From Bryobacterales bacterium (GTDB taxonomy: Bacteria > Acidobacteriota > Terriglobia > Bryobacterales > Bryobacteraceae): DNA of 64,000 nt. The notes under the pieces were generated by a model. It searched no databases. It was not told where the DNA came from and saw nothing but the letters and a program-made list of their open reading frames with translations. Both the position numbers and the translations under genes were made by a program. Where the stretch lies: NCBI GenBank assembly GCA_947446025.1, contig CANFEY010000011.1, positions 18,762 to 82,761 on the forward strand, given 5' to 3'. Below are positions 55,284-64,000 of this stretch, one piece after another (position 1 is the stretch's first letter; each line of letters opens with the position of its first letter).

Positions 55284-56258
55284 TTATTTCCCCCGCAGTG
55301 TGACTGCTACATCTTCGTATTGGTCGGTGGCGATGAGATTGACCCCCGCCGAAATGGCGGCCTCCCACCGGAGTAATGCGGCTTCGCGTGAACCGAAGTT
55401 GTAGCCTTGATCCCAGCCGTGATCTTCGGCTTGCGTGAATCCGTCCAGCGTGTAAAAGCGAATCCAGAAGCCGAGCTTATGTGCGTGATTGACGAGCGCC
55501 CGCAGGCGGGCATCGTCGGCCGGCGTCCACGCGCCGGCGTTGCGTTGACCGCCTTCTTCCACATCCGCCCAGGAGTTGTTCCACCAGCGGCGGTAGTTGG
55601 TCGGGTTCTCTTTCAGTAGCTCTTCCGGTGCCGCGGTGGCGGCCAGGTGCGTCAGCTCTTCGCGAGATTTGCCGGGGAAATTCGCGGTGTGGGCGGAGCC
55701 AAACAGCCTCAGTTTCGCCCCCACCTGGACGTCCTTGAAAAAGACGTCTTCTTGTGCGTCGTTGTCTTCGGTGAGGACCAACAGGGGCTTCACCTCGAAC
55801 GGCGACAGCTTGTTCGGATCGGCGGTCTTCACCGCAGTGGTGATCCAGGCTTCGTATTCGCCCAACAGGTTCCACAGGGCGCGATGCAGCTCCGGGCGAT
55901 TGTCCTTGAAGTCGAAGTGTACGGTTAGCAGCGGCCAGTTTGCGCGCTGATCTTCGCGCAGCGCCTTTTCGACGAACGGCCGGACGTGTTCCAAGAAGTA
56001 GGCGCGCAAGGTGGGTTCGCCGCCCTTGAGTTCGCGGCTGTGCGAGAGCACGGGCTGGGTGCCGTCCCAGGCCAGGTCCTGCTCAATGCCGACGGGCGTT
56101 CCCGCGGACAGTGCCCTGTCCAGCCGGTCGATCCAGCGGCCTTCGTAGGGGTAACAATTGTGCGCATCCACCATCGGAAGGTTGTGATTCAAGAGGTCCA
56201 TGCCGGACTGCGCGGATAGGAGAACGGCTGAACAGAGGAGACCAACGGCGAATTTCAT
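55284..56258 (-). CDS. Secreted PLC-like/GDPD-fold phosphodiesterase
   Basis: It codes for 324 residues with a signal peptide (MKFAVGLLCSAVLLSAQ). MVDAHNCYPYEGRW and PVGIEQDLAWDGTQPVLSHS are the two active-site strands of the PLC-like TIM barrel (His, Glu, Asp), and the end GVNLIATDQYEDV fits the last barrel strand. The family splits phosphodiesters such as glycerophosphodiesters or phosphoinositides. It is first in the operon with the receptor, and an alkaline phosphatase is divergent. Confidence 0.78.
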   Translation of the reverse strand: MKFAVGLLCSAVLLSAQSGMDLLNHNLPMVDAHNCYPYEGRWIDRLDRALSAGTPVGIEQDLAWDGTQPVLSHSRELKGGEPTLRAYFLEHVRPFVEKALREDQRANWPLLTVHFDFKDNRPELHRALWNLLGEYEAWITTAVKTADPNKLSPFEVKPLLVLTEDNDAQEDVFFKDVQVGAKLRLFGSAHTANFPGKSREELTHLAATAAPEELLKENPTNYRRWWNNSWADVEEGGQRNAGAWTPADDARLRALVNHAHKLGFWIRFYTLDGFTQAEDHGWDQGYNFGSREAALLRWEAAISAGVNLIATDQYEDVAVTLRGK

Positions 56259-56368
56259 GGGAAGTCCGAGTCTAGCCAGCGGGGGTTAGCAACGCATGAG
56301 GGAGGCGTGACAATTTCGTATCAGACACTGACATCGTAGGGAAACACGAGCCTGCTATATTCAATGCC

Positions 56369-57421
56369 ATGCTTCGTAAGGCGTCCCTATTTCTGCTGCT
56401 CGCTGGTGGACTCAGCGCGCAGCCCAAGGCAAAGAACGTGATCCTGCTGTTGGCCGATGCCGGCGGCATTCCAACGCTGAACGCCGCGAGTGCGTTCGGA
56501 TACGGTGCCCCGCAAAGACTCTATGTGCAGAGTTGGAGCCACATCGGTTTGTCGGATACGTCCACGGCATCCGAGTGGGTCACTGATTCTGCTGCTGGAA
56601 TGACGGCGATTGTAACCGGCCAGAAAACGCACAACGGCGTGATCAGCCAGGGTCCGGATTCGGTACGCGGCAGCAAGGACGGCGCGGCGTTGAAGACGAT
56701 CCTGGAGTACGCGGAGGAGCACGGGCTATCGACGGGAGTCCTGACGAACGTGAACATCGCGGACGCGACGCCGGCGGCCTGCTATGCGCACGTCAATGAC
56801 CGGGACAAACACGGCGAAATCTTCTCGCAGCTGTTTGAGCCGCGCTTCGGCGATGGCGTGGATGTGGTGATGGGAGTGGGCCGGGCGGAAGTCTTCGCGA
56901 ACGCGCGGGCCGCAGGCAAGGATCTGGACGCGATCAGCAAGGCGAAGGGCCGCCCTGTGTACGAATCCCTTGCGCAGGTTCCCGCCGACGCCAAGCGGCC
57001 CATTGTGGTTCAGGAAGCAAACATCGATCTGCCGGAGGCTGCACGGGCGGCCATCGCCAGGCTGAAGAGTAATCGCAAGGGCTACTTTCTGATGATCGAG
57101 TGGGACGCGCACACCGATAACGTCGAGCGGGGTCTCACCAATCTGGTGGGCTTCGACAAGCTGATCCGGGAGATTGCCGCCACAGTCAACCTGAAGGATA
57201 CGCTGCTGCTGTTTACAGCAGACCACTCCTTCGACCTGCGGCTGCAGAATGGTCTGAAGGCCGATGCTGTCACCAAGGGTCTACGGATGAATGACAGCCA
57301 CACCGGGGAAGAGGTGCTGGTGGCCGCCCAGGGACCGGGCTCGCAACGGGTCAACGGTTTCTTGCCCAACACCGGGCTCTTCCAAATCATGATGGACGCT
57401 TACGGCTGGAAGCCGCGTTAG
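56369..57421 (+). CDS. Alkaline phosphatase family protein
   Basis: It has 350 residues with a signal peptide (MLRKASLFLLLAGGLSAQ). The nucleophile Ser74 is in VTDSAAGMTA; metal residues are Asp30 (LLLADAGG), IEWDAHTDN, TADHSF and a late His in DSHTGEEV. It removes phosphate from monoesters in the periplasm. TATATT lies 7 bases before the ATG with no Shine-Dalgarno, so the message is likely leaderless. It is divergent from the phosphodiesterase/receptor operon. Confidence 0.9.
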   Translation: MLRKASLFLLLAGGLSAQPKAKNVILLLADAGGIPTLNAASAFGYGAPQRLYVQSWSHIGLSDTSTASEWVTDSAAGMTAIVTGQKTHNGVISQGPDSVRGSKDGAALKTILEYAEEHGLSTGVLTNVNIADATPAACYAHVNDRDKHGEIFSQLFEPRFGDGVDVVMGVGRAEVFANARAAGKDLDAISKAKGRPVYESLAQVPADAKRPIVVQEANIDLPEAARAAIARLKSNRKGYFLMIEWDAHTDNVERGLTNLVGFDKLIREIAATVNLKDTLLLFTADHSFDLRLQNGLKADAVTKGLRMNDSHTGEEVLVAAQGPGSQRVNGFLPNTGLFQIMMDAYGWKPR

Positions 57422-57606
57422 GTAGCAAACAGCATGTAGTTCAGCGCCGCGACGGCGATGCCCACCAGGACTACCATGCCGTGCTCGGTCTTGGGCTTGA
57501 TCATCGCCCGCACCGGGTCTTTCGACACAAAACTATAGCCGCAGGCTCCGCAATAGCCCGCATGGCCTCCGGTCACCGTCTTACAATCTGGACACTGGCG
57601 TCTCAT
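57418..57606 (-). CDS. Small zinc-ribbon membrane protein
   Basis: It has 62 residues from ATG at 57606: CPDCKTVTGGHAGYCGACGY has two CxxC pairs (a zinc ribbon), and the end (MVVLVGIAVAALNYMLFAT) is a membrane helix. The 3' end overlaps the convergent phosphatase gene by 4 bases. The longer frame to 57657 has no support. The role is unknown. Confidence 0.65.
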   Translation of the reverse strand: MRRQCPDCKTVTGGHAGYCGACGYSFVSKDPVRAMIKPKTEHGMVVLVGIAVAALNYMLFAT

Positions 57607-57708
57607 GTTTAGAGTTTGCCGCGGCAGCGCGTAGGCAACAAGGGACGGAGGGACCAAATTCCAGTGGTACTAAAAGTGTCACCTTAGCCACTCGGTACCA
57701 GGCTCTGC

Positions 57709-57733
57709 TTAAATGGTGTCTGACACCATTTAA
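57709..57733. repeat. REP-like palindrome, copy 2
   Basis: The arms TTAAATGGTGTC and GACACCATTTAA surround a central T; the core is the exact reverse complement of copy 1 at 35349-35371. It lies 18 bases upstream of the cupin ATG, in a 144-base gap. Confidence 0.8.
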
Positions 57734-57750
57734 CAGGAGGAACCATTTCC

Positions 57751-58176
57751 ATGAAGAAACTTGCTGCGTGCCTGCTGGGCGGGGCGCTTTTGTTTGCCCA
57801 GGACAAGACCGCGCCCGTGCGCTTTGACCGGGACAAGATCGCGGGCCTGGGACTGACGGCGATCCCGCCCGACGCCTACCAGGAAATCCTCGTTGGCGGC
57901 CAACTGAATATGCGCGTCGCGACGCTCTACGAAGGCAAGGAACTGCGCGCGTCCATCTTTGAATCGACGCCCGCCAAGACCAACCACCGCACCCGGCCCA
58001 CGGACGGCGACGAGTTCGTCCAGGTGCTGAGTGGCAAGCTGATCCTGACCGAGCCCAACGGCACCGTTCACGCCTACCAACCTGGCGATTCGCTGGTGCT
58101 CCCCATGGGCTACACCGGCACCTGGGAGATGCAGGGCAACTACCGGGAAATCGCGATCACGGCCACAAAGAGGTAA
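57751..58176 (+). CDS. Secreted cupin-domain protein
   Basis: A protein of 141 residues with a signal peptide (MKKLAACLLGGALLFAQ) and one cupin barrel (DEFVQVLSGKLILTEPNGTV, YQPGDSLVLPMGYTGTWEM). It belongs to the Cupin_3-like group; the ligand is unknown. AGGAGG lies upstream of the ATG. The amidase gene begins 3 bases after its stop, so the two are likely co-transcribed. Confidence 0.82.
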   Translation: MKKLAACLLGGALLFAQDKTAPVRFDRDKIAGLGLTAIPPDAYQEILVGGQLNMRVATLYEGKELRASIFESTPAKTNHRTRPTDGDEFVQVLSGKLILTEPNGTVHAYQPGDSLVLPMGYTGTWEMQGNYREIAITATKR

Positions 58177-58179
58177 CCC

Positions 58180-60009
58180 ATGCGGACCCCACTCCTGCTG
58201 ACTCTGCTGCTCACCGCCAGCGCGCCCATCGGCGCGCAGCAGCCGCCCAAGTTTCACTTGCAGGAGGCCCGCATCGCTGACATCCAGCGGGCCATCCTGG
58301 CGAAGCAAGTGTCAACTCAGGGCCTGGTGGAGCTGTATCTGAAGCGCGTCAAGGCCTACAACAACGCCTGCGTGAACGAACCCATGGGGATTCTGGGACC
58401 CGTCTCCACCATCCCGCACGCCGGACAAATCAACGCGCTGTCTACACTGAATCTGCGGCCGGCCGCGCGCAAGGCACGGGGCTTGGATGACCGCAAGGCG
58501 CGCAGCATGACGGACGCAGCGGACAATCGCGCGGACATGCCGGACGCCCTCGAAACCGCCGCGGCGCAAGACCGCCAATTCCAGCGCACTGGAAAGCTGG
58601 TGGGACCGCTGCATGGCGTGGTGCTCGCGATCAAGGATCAATACGACACCTTCGACATGCGCACCACCTCTGGCGCGGATGCTTTCTACGCCAATGACCG
58701 GCCCCCGGAAGACGCCACCTTCGTGCAGCGGCTGCGCGCGGCGGGTGCTATCATCCTGGCCAAGTCGAACCTGGCCGAGTACGCCGTCGATGGCGCGCGC
58801 AGCTCCTTCGGCGGGACCTTCTGCAATCCCTACGACACCGAGCGCGAGCCCGGGATGTCCAGCGCCGGATCGGCCACGGCAGTCGCCGCGAACCTGGTGA
58901 CCTGCGCCATCGGCGAGGAGACCGTGGTCTCGATACGCTGGCCGGCTTCGGTCAACAGTCTGGTCGGGCTCGCGCCCACAGAGGAACTGGTGAGCCGGAA
59001 AGGCATGATGGGCTCGGGCCTCAGCATGCGCACAGGACCCCTATGCCGCAACGTCGCTGACGCTGCACGGATTCTGGACGTCATCGCCGGTTACGACCCC
59101 AAGGACGAATTGACTGCCTTCAGCGTGGGCCGCAAACCCGCCAAGCCCTACCTCAGTTCCGCGGGCGCCAAGCGCCTGGACGGCGTGCGCATCGGCGTCA
59201 TCCGCGAGTACATGCGGCGAGATCTTTTTTCGAAGGCCGACGAAGAGAGCATCGCGCTTGCGGAGCGCGCCATCGCCGACCTGCGCAAGCTGGGCGCGGT
59301 CATCGTGGACCCGGGTCCGGAAGGCGCGCTGCTTGATCCGTGCATTGCCCGTTCCGCACCCACGTTGCTGCCCACGCGCGCCAACCCGTACACGCTGCGG
59401 ACCTTGAATACGCCGGCGGTGGAGGGCGAAGGAAAGTACATGCTGAACCGGTACCTGGAAGAACGCGGCGACGCCAACATCAAGAGCAACACCGATCTGG
59501 TGAACAAAGCCCGGTATTACGAGGATCCCAATTTCCCAGACCGCAAGCAGGCGCGTCAGGCAGCGGAACGCGCCACAACCTTCGACGCTACGGCACGTCT
59601 GGCCAGCCGCTTCGCGCTACAGAACATTCTGTTGCAATGTATGCAGGAGCAGCGCCTGGACGCTCTGATGTCGCCGACGTCGACGGTTCCGCCGCGAAAG
59701 CTGACCTCGCCGCGTGAGCCAAACGCCAATGGGCGCTCCGCGATCGGGTATTCGCTGATCGGCCAGCAAGGCTTCCCCGCCATCACCGTCCCCGCTGGCT
59801 TCACCAAGGAAATCTGGGACCGCGCGCGCGACGCCAACGGCGGCACAACTCTGGTGGGCCCGATCCAGGCAAGCTTACCCGTAGGAGTCGACTTCCTGGC
59901 GCGCCCGTTCGAGGAGGCCACGCTATTCCGCATCGCGTCCGCTTTTGAGGCTGCGACCCGGCACCGCAAGGCTCCGGCGGAGTTCGGTCCGGTTGCTGGA
60001 GAACCGTAA
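58180..60009 (+). CDS. Secreted amidase-signature enzyme
   Basis: It codes for 609 residues with a signal peptide ending near PIGAQ. The Ser-cisSer-Lys triad is present: Lys152 (VLAIKDQYD), Ser227 (GMSSAGS) and Ser251 (VVSIRWPA), with spacings of 75 and 24 residues. The usual GGSSGGS and GTDTGGSIR loops are altered to GMSSAGS and GEETVVSIR. It hydrolyses amides of unknown nature in the periplasm. It pairs with the upstream cupin. Confidence 0.9.
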   Translation: MRTPLLLTLLLTASAPIGAQQPPKFHLQEARIADIQRAILAKQVSTQGLVELYLKRVKAYNNACVNEPMGILGPVSTIPHAGQINALSTLNLRPAARKARGLDDRKARSMTDAADNRADMPDALETAAAQDRQFQRTGKLVGPLHGVVLAIKDQYDTFDMRTTSGADAFYANDRPPEDATFVQRLRAAGAIILAKSNLAEYAVDGARSSFGGTFCNPYDTEREPGMSSAGSATAVAANLVTCAIGEETVVSIRWPASVNSLVGLAPTEELVSRKGMMGSGLSMRTGPLCRNVADAARILDVIAGYDPKDELTAFSVGRKPAKPYLSSAGAKRLDGVRIGVIREYMRRDLFSKADEESIALAERAIADLRKLGAVIVDPGPEGALLDPCIARSAPTLLPTRANPYTLRTLNTPAVEGEGKYMLNRYLEERGDANIKSNTDLVNKARYYEDPNFPDRKQARQAAERATTFDATARLASRFALQNILLQCMQEQRLDALMSPTSTVPPRKLTSPREPNANGRSAIGYSLIGQQGFPAITVPAGFTKEIWDRARDANGGTTLVGPIQASLPVGVDFLARPFEEATLFRIASAFEAATRHRKAPAEFGPVAGEP

Positions 60010-60040
60010 AGTCGCACTTACGGACAGACCACTGGTGGGG

Positions 60041-63000
60041 TCAGAACGTGATGCGGGCAATCATGGTGCCGGTGCGGGCGCCGGCGGTTCCGCTGGTCGG
60101 GACAATTGTTCCGAAGCCGCCGCTAAACAAGCCGGCGTTCACCCCGGAAGGAAACTTGTTTGGGGTCGCCGTATAAGTAGCCAGAGAGGGTTGCGGCAGG
60201 CGCGTACGGTTGGGCGCATTCTGGAACTCCACACGGATGTGGAGCACGACCCGTTCCTTGATCCGGAAATTGCGGCTGAGGTTCAGGTTCTCCTGCGGCT
60301 GCCGGATTCCGCGGAGCTGGCGGATGGTGGTCTGCTGCGCGCCCCACGCACCATTCGGAATATTGCTCCAGGCGGCCGGGCTCAACACAACGTTCTTGGT
60401 GGGATCAAAGCAATGGCAGTTGATGTCGATGGGATCGGTACGCTGCTTGCCGTCGTAGTCGATCCAATTGGTGGACCACAGGCTCTGTCCCTCCACATAC
60501 TGTGCCGGACCTGGGCCACGGCCCAGCCACTGGCTGATCGGCTGGCTGCCCTGGTTGGCAGGACGGCCCAAGGTGGCGGCGCTCTGGTATTGGAAGAACC
60601 AGCCGAATCCCCAGTCGCCCAGGATGTAGGAGACTACGGGGTTCGACAGGGCCTTGATGCCGCTGTTTTTCAGGCTCGGGACCTGATACTCGGCGCTCAT
60701 ACGCAGTTGCTGGGGGATGTCTGTACTTTGGAGGTCTTTGCCCAACCCGCGGTTGAAGACGTCAGGTGAACTCATCAATTCCAGGGCCTTCGAAGCGGTG
60801 TAGTTGAAGCTAAACGACAATCCGCGGTTGAACCGCTGGATGACGCTCAATTGCAGCGCGTCGTACCAGGTGTTGCCCAGGGGTGCCTGCGACGGTGCGA
60901 TGGTTGTGCTGTACTGCGGGAACGGCAACAATGCTTGCCGAACCGTTTGGCCGGTGGAGTAGCCGGCGTATGGGAACTCCGTGACGCCTTTCGAAGCCAA
61001 GGCGCTGCGGTCCGCCGCCGTCAGACCGGAAATCTGCTTGGCCAGCAGCGTTGCATCCGCGGGGCTGTTCAACGAGAAGTTGTAGCGCTGCATCAGCGAC
61101 TCTGACAGGACATTCACAGGTGCCAGATTCGGCGCAGACCACCAGGCGCCTCGATTGGCGACATAGGTCGCTTCCACAACAAGGTTCCGGTGGAGCTCCC
61201 GCTGGAGGCCGATGGACCACTGCTGTTGGCGGGCTGGACGGCCGGCGTTCGGGTCCAACAAGGTGGGTGCGGCCACAACAGCTCTCAACGGCTGCCCGGC
61301 ATCTGACGCGAAGTTTGGGAACTTCGGCTGCACTTCCGCCGGAATTCCGTTCCTGAACTGGCCCGCAATCTGACCGAAACCAGGAGTACCCGCGGTGGCA
61401 CTGTTCACGGCGGTGCCGCTGGCATTCAACACAGTGGAGTACACCACTCCGTAGCCACCGCGAAGGACGGTCTTTGTGCCCAGCTGATAGGCTACTCCGA
61501 GACGCGGGCCGACAGCGTAAGGATAATTTGCTGCAAATTTGCACTGGCAGGTGGCTTCGTAGATGTTTCCTCCCGGGTGTCCCCCGGCCGCGGGGTTGAT
61601 CACGGTTGGGCTGAAGCTGCCGTACCGGCCATACTGCTCACTCGCGTAAGTTCCGTAGTCCCAACGCACACCGTAGTCCAGGGTTAGCTTGCGCGTCACC
61701 TTCCAGGTGTCCTGGGCGAACAATGCCGACTGGCTCTTTGAAACGCCCGCCACCAGCGGAACAGCTAGCGTAGCTCCGGACACGCCGCCCAGCATGAAGC
61801 TGGCCAGCTCAAACCCGGTGGCTCCCTGGGAGAGGACACGGCCTTGGAGGGCGCTTTGCAAGGTGTAATTCGTGTTGAACGCGTAGTTACCCGCCGCGTT
61901 GGTGAAGCCGCGCTGCGGATATTTCTCCAGGCGATATTCGGCTCCGAACTTGAAACTATGGTTGTTCTTGACCCAGGAGAGATTGACGACGCCGGAAGGG
62001 CGCCGTTCGAACTGATTGGCTTGTGCGCCCTGGCCCAGTGTGTTCATGCCGCCTAGTGCGACGGAGGTTGCCGTCGTCAGCGTGGGGAACTGCCGGTTGA
62101 TCCCGCGATTCTGCAATCCGAGCAGCGCCTGCTGGTCGAGTGGGCCGGTTGTATCCAAAAAGGGCGCATGGTCGTCAAAGTTCCAGGTAAACATGCCAGC
62201 GCCAAGGTGGAGAAGAACCGTCGGCGTGATGGTGTGGTCATAGTTCACCCGCGTACTGTGCGAAGTAATGAACGAGCCACGGGCAGCTGTGATTGGCTCC
62301 GGCAGGCCCTCCATGCCGCCATTCGGGAAGCTGTAGGGCGCTCTCAGTTTGTTGTACTGGTAGTAGCCTGAAAATCGCCCTTTCGACCCAATCGTCTGAT
62401 CGACCTTGATCGAGGGCAGGTCCGATCTACGCTTTGCTCGCCACGCACGCTGGAAATTCTCACCGATCTGACCACGAGCTGCGTTCGTACCCTCCGGCAA
62501 CGGAACAAGTTTCAGGACGTTCACAGCCACCGGATCGAAACGAGTAACCGGAATGAGGTTGCCTGCAAAGGCAGAGCGAACCTGAACTGCCTGGTTCGGA
62601 GTGCAGTTCGCGCCGGTCGGTGGGCAAGTCACGGTTCGCTCAGTCAGCGGGTCGAAGAGTGTGCGGTCGAGCACCGTGTTGCCGAACGGATCCCGGTAAT
62701 CGGCCGCCCCTTCGCGCAAAAGGCGATTGGCGTTGGCCGACCACAAGCCGCTGAAGTCGCCGGCGCGGTATTGCGGCGTCGGGACGGTGGCCAATGTGGA
62801 GTTGATGTTCAGCTTCTCGCGAAACTGCTCAAAACTCCAGAAGAAGAACGTGCGGTTCTTGCCGTTGTAGAGCTTGGGAATGCTGACGGGCCCGCCAAAG
62901 GTCATCCCGTAGTCATGGCGCTTTGCTACGTTTCGTAGGCCAGTATAGGGCTGATGCGCATTCAGCGCTTCATTGGCGGCATAGTCATAGACGCTGCCGT

Positions 63001-63754
63001 GATACTCATTCGTGCCGGATCTCATGGTCACGTTAAAAATTCCGCCGCCAGCGGTCCCGAACTCGGCGGAATAGTTCGAGGTCTGCACGGCGACTTCTTC
63101 CACCGCATCGACGGATGGCTGCGACTGCGCCGTGAACCCGCGGAATGCGCCCGTATTGCCAGCCGTCTGTCCTTCGACACGGAACTGTACCGTGTCGTCG
63201 GGGTTGCCGTTCACGATCATCACGGAGTTATTGGTGTAGCTGACGCCCGGCATCATCTGCCCCATCGAGTAAGGGTCGCGGAATCCTACGGTGTTGGTAG
63301 ATCCGGTTCCACCGAGCACGAGAAGGGGCAGGTTCTTCATTTGCGCCACCGTGACGTTGTGCGTCAAGCCGCCCGTTTCCGTCTTGAGCAAGGTGGCTTC
63401 GGCCGTGACGGTGACGGATTCCGCCGCCGAACCGACCTCCAGCGAGACGTCGATGCGCAGAGTCTGTGCAGCGGCCAACCCCAGGTTCACGCGATTGTAC
63501 GTCTTGAACCCTGGAAGTGTCACGCTCAGATCATAGGTGCCCACCGGCAACTGGGGAGCGACATAGTTTCCCGTGCTGGTACTCACGGAATTGAACACGA
63601 TTCCAGTTCCCGTGTTCGTAATGCGGATCTCGGCGTCAGCGACGATGGCCCCGCTGGGATCGAGGACCGTGCCTGTGATGGTTCCGTTGGCTCCTTGACC
63701 GAAAGCCAGCATCGCGGTAAACACCGCGCACACACTTATCAGGAAGTTCCTCAT
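60041..63754 (-). CDS. Oar-like TonB-dependent receptor, second copy
   Basis: The receptor has 1237 residues from ATG at 63754 (GGAGG 6 bases upstream; the frame's earlier ATG at 63769 is rejected): signal peptide, carboxypeptidase-regulatory-like domain (about 22-110; GTITGTVLDPSGAIVADAEI), plug (MMPGVSYTNNSVMIVNGNPD) and barrel ending TMIARITF. A possible -10, TATACT, lies on the minus strand at 63814-63819. It is convergent with the amidase, 31 bases apart. Confidence 0.93.
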   Translation of the reverse strand: MRNFLISVCAVFTAMLAFGQGANGTITGTVLDPSGAIVADAEIRITNTGTGIVFNSVSTSTGNYVAPQLPVGTYDLSVTLPGFKTYNRVNLGLAAAQTLRIDVSLEVGSAAESVTVTAEATLLKTETGGLTHNVTVAQMKNLPLLVLGGTGSTNTVGFRDPYSMGQMMPGVSYTNNSVMIVNGNPDDTVQFRVEGQTAGNTGAFRGFTAQSQPSVDAVEEVAVQTSNYSAEFGTAGGGIFNVTMRSGTNEYHGSVYDYAANEALNAHQPYTGLRNVAKRHDYGMTFGGPVSIPKLYNGKNRTFFFWSFEQFREKLNINSTLATVPTPQYRAGDFSGLWSANANRLLREGAADYRDPFGNTVLDRTLFDPLTERTVTCPPTGANCTPNQAVQVRSAFAGNLIPVTRFDPVAVNVLKLVPLPEGTNAARGQIGENFQRAWRAKRRSDLPSIKVDQTIGSKGRFSGYYQYNKLRAPYSFPNGGMEGLPEPITAARGSFITSHSTRVNYDHTITPTVLLHLGAGMFTWNFDDHAPFLDTTGPLDQQALLGLQNRGINRQFPTLTTATSVALGGMNTLGQGAQANQFERRPSGVVNLSWVKNNHSFKFGAEYRLEKYPQRGFTNAAGNYAFNTNYTLQSALQGRVLSQGATGFELASFMLGGVSGATLAVPLVAGVSKSQSALFAQDTWKVTRKLTLDYGVRWDYGTYASEQYGRYGSFSPTVINPAAGGHPGGNIYEATCQCKFAANYPYAVGPRLGVAYQLGTKTVLRGGYGVVYSTVLNASGTAVNSATAGTPGFGQIAGQFRNGIPAEVQPKFPNFASDAGQPLRAVVAAPTLLDPNAGRPARQQQWSIGLQRELHRNLVVEATYVANRGAWWSAPNLAPVNVLSESLMQRYNFSLNSPADATLLAKQISGLTAADRSALASKGVTEFPYAGYSTGQTVRQALLPFPQYSTTIAPSQAPLGNTWYDALQLSVIQRFNRGLSFSFNYTASKALELMSSPDVFNRGLGKDLQSTDIPQQLRMSAEYQVPSLKNSGIKALSNPVVSYILGDWGFGWFFQYQSAATLGRPANQGSQPISQWLGRGPGPAQYVEGQSLWSTNWIDYDGKQRTDPIDINCHCFDPTKNVVLSPAAWSNIPNGAWGAQQTTIRQLRGIRQPQENLNLSRNFRIKERVVLHIRVEFQNAPNRTRLPQPSLATYTATPNKFPSGVNAGLFSGGFGTIVPTSGTAGARTGTMIARITF

Positions 63755-63849
63755 AATGCCCTCCACCACCGTTGATCGACTTTACACCGCTCACCAGTTC
63801 GGTGCCAAGGAGCAGTATACTTGTTGGATACGAACTGAATACATCCGTG

Positions 63850-63862
63850 CACTAGTGTCCGG
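63850..63862. mobile_element. Possible terminal inverted-repeat end of an IS4-type element
   Basis: CACTAGTGTCCGG directly follows the transposase stop codon on the minus strand. IS4-type elements often end in a CACT-GTCCGG type inverted repeat. The other end is outside the window, so this is provisional. Confidence 0.35.
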
Positions 63863-64000
63863 CTATAAGTCGAACAGATTCAGCTGGTTGAAAAATGGGT
63901 CTGATTTTTCTCCGGTATGTTGTAGCTGAAGGGCCTGTAGAATGGGCGTCCGCTCGAAAATGGTGACGCTGACAACCTGTAGGATTTGGTAGAGGCTGGC
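63863..64000 (-). CDS. IS4-family-like transposase, C-terminal fragment (runs off the right edge)
   Basis: The minus strand is open for 45 residues from the edge to TAG at 63863-63865: SLYQILQVVSVTIFERTPIL, then NQLNLFDL at the end. This tail (QIL.V..FE.TPI ... NQL.LF) is that of IS4-type transposases. The catalytic DDE core is beyond the window, so intactness cannot be judged. Confidence 0.7.
   Translation of the reverse strand, partial: ASLYQILQVVSVTIFERTPILQALQLQHTGEKSDPFFNQLNLFDL

Noticed and set aside
56259..56368. Pho box in the phosphatase/receptor divergent region
   Set aside because: There are only two TGACA motifs at about 21 bases; no clear CTGTCAT repeats with 11-base period.

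Overview
The window looks like chromosome from an acidobacterium of the Solibacter/Bryobacter group. The evidence is two very large Oar-like TonB-dependent receptors with an N-terminal carboxypeptidase-regulatory domain, two secreted proteases that end in the Solibacter-type C-terminal domain (TIGR03437-like), many small secreted proteins whose families I know mainly from Acidobacteria, and a GC-rich, G/C-ending codon pattern. This is inferred from protein character; no rRNA or tRNA gene is visible to confirm it.

Layout. 1-2650: an amidohydrolase cut by the left edge, a DUF6152 protein, a secreted protein of unknown role and a haem-binding (CxxCH) protein. 2772-7828: a complete Tol-Pal operon (tolQ, tolR, a TolA/TonB-type transducer, tolB, pal, cpoB) with its own promoter candidate. 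8266-12626: a molybdenum hydroxylase locus (2Fe-2S subunit, Tat-exported large subunit, XdhC, MocA-like nucleotidyltransferase), then a PQQ-type dehydrogenase. 15120-19269 (minus strand): a tightly packed nitrate/taurine-type ABC transporter operon (binding protein, permease, two ATPases) ending in a chlorite-dismutase-family protein; an alginate-export-type porin is divergent from it. 20946-23603: a STAS protein, an NCS2 permease carrying a degenerate GHKL-like tail, and an RsbW-like ATPase, a possible partner-switching set built around a transporter. 23646-27040: cmk, lysC, a small membrane ORF and an orphan hrcA. 27117-32971: a BlaI/BlaR1-type regulator pair with a palindromic operator over the start codon, RNase H, a matrixin-like protease and a small exported TonB-C protein. 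32999-38983: uvrB, crcB, tsaB, a DUF5060 protein and an NHL-repeat protein. 39024-39442: a decayed toxin-antitoxin pair. 39328-48683: an alpha/beta hydrolase-domain protein, cyaY, hemW, ltaE, a PD-(D/E)XK-like protein, an acidobacterial-type hypothetical, a fused trpE(G) and hpnE. 48694-51326: a subtilisin-like protease broken by one missing base in a G run. 51328-57421: a receptor/PLC-like/beta-propeller operon divergent from an alkaline phosphatase, plausibly a phosphoester-scavenging locus. 57751-63754: a cupin, a secreted amidase and a second giant receptor. The right edge holds the C-terminus of an IS4-type transposase.

Across the window, several genes without a Shine-Dalgarno sequence have a -10-like hexamer 7 or 8 bases before the start codon, which suggests frequent leaderless transcripts. 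Dispersed palindromes are also present: a 21-base REP-like palindrome occurs twice, and at one copy it supplies the stop codons of both flanking genes. No CRISPR array, rRNA or tRNA was seen.
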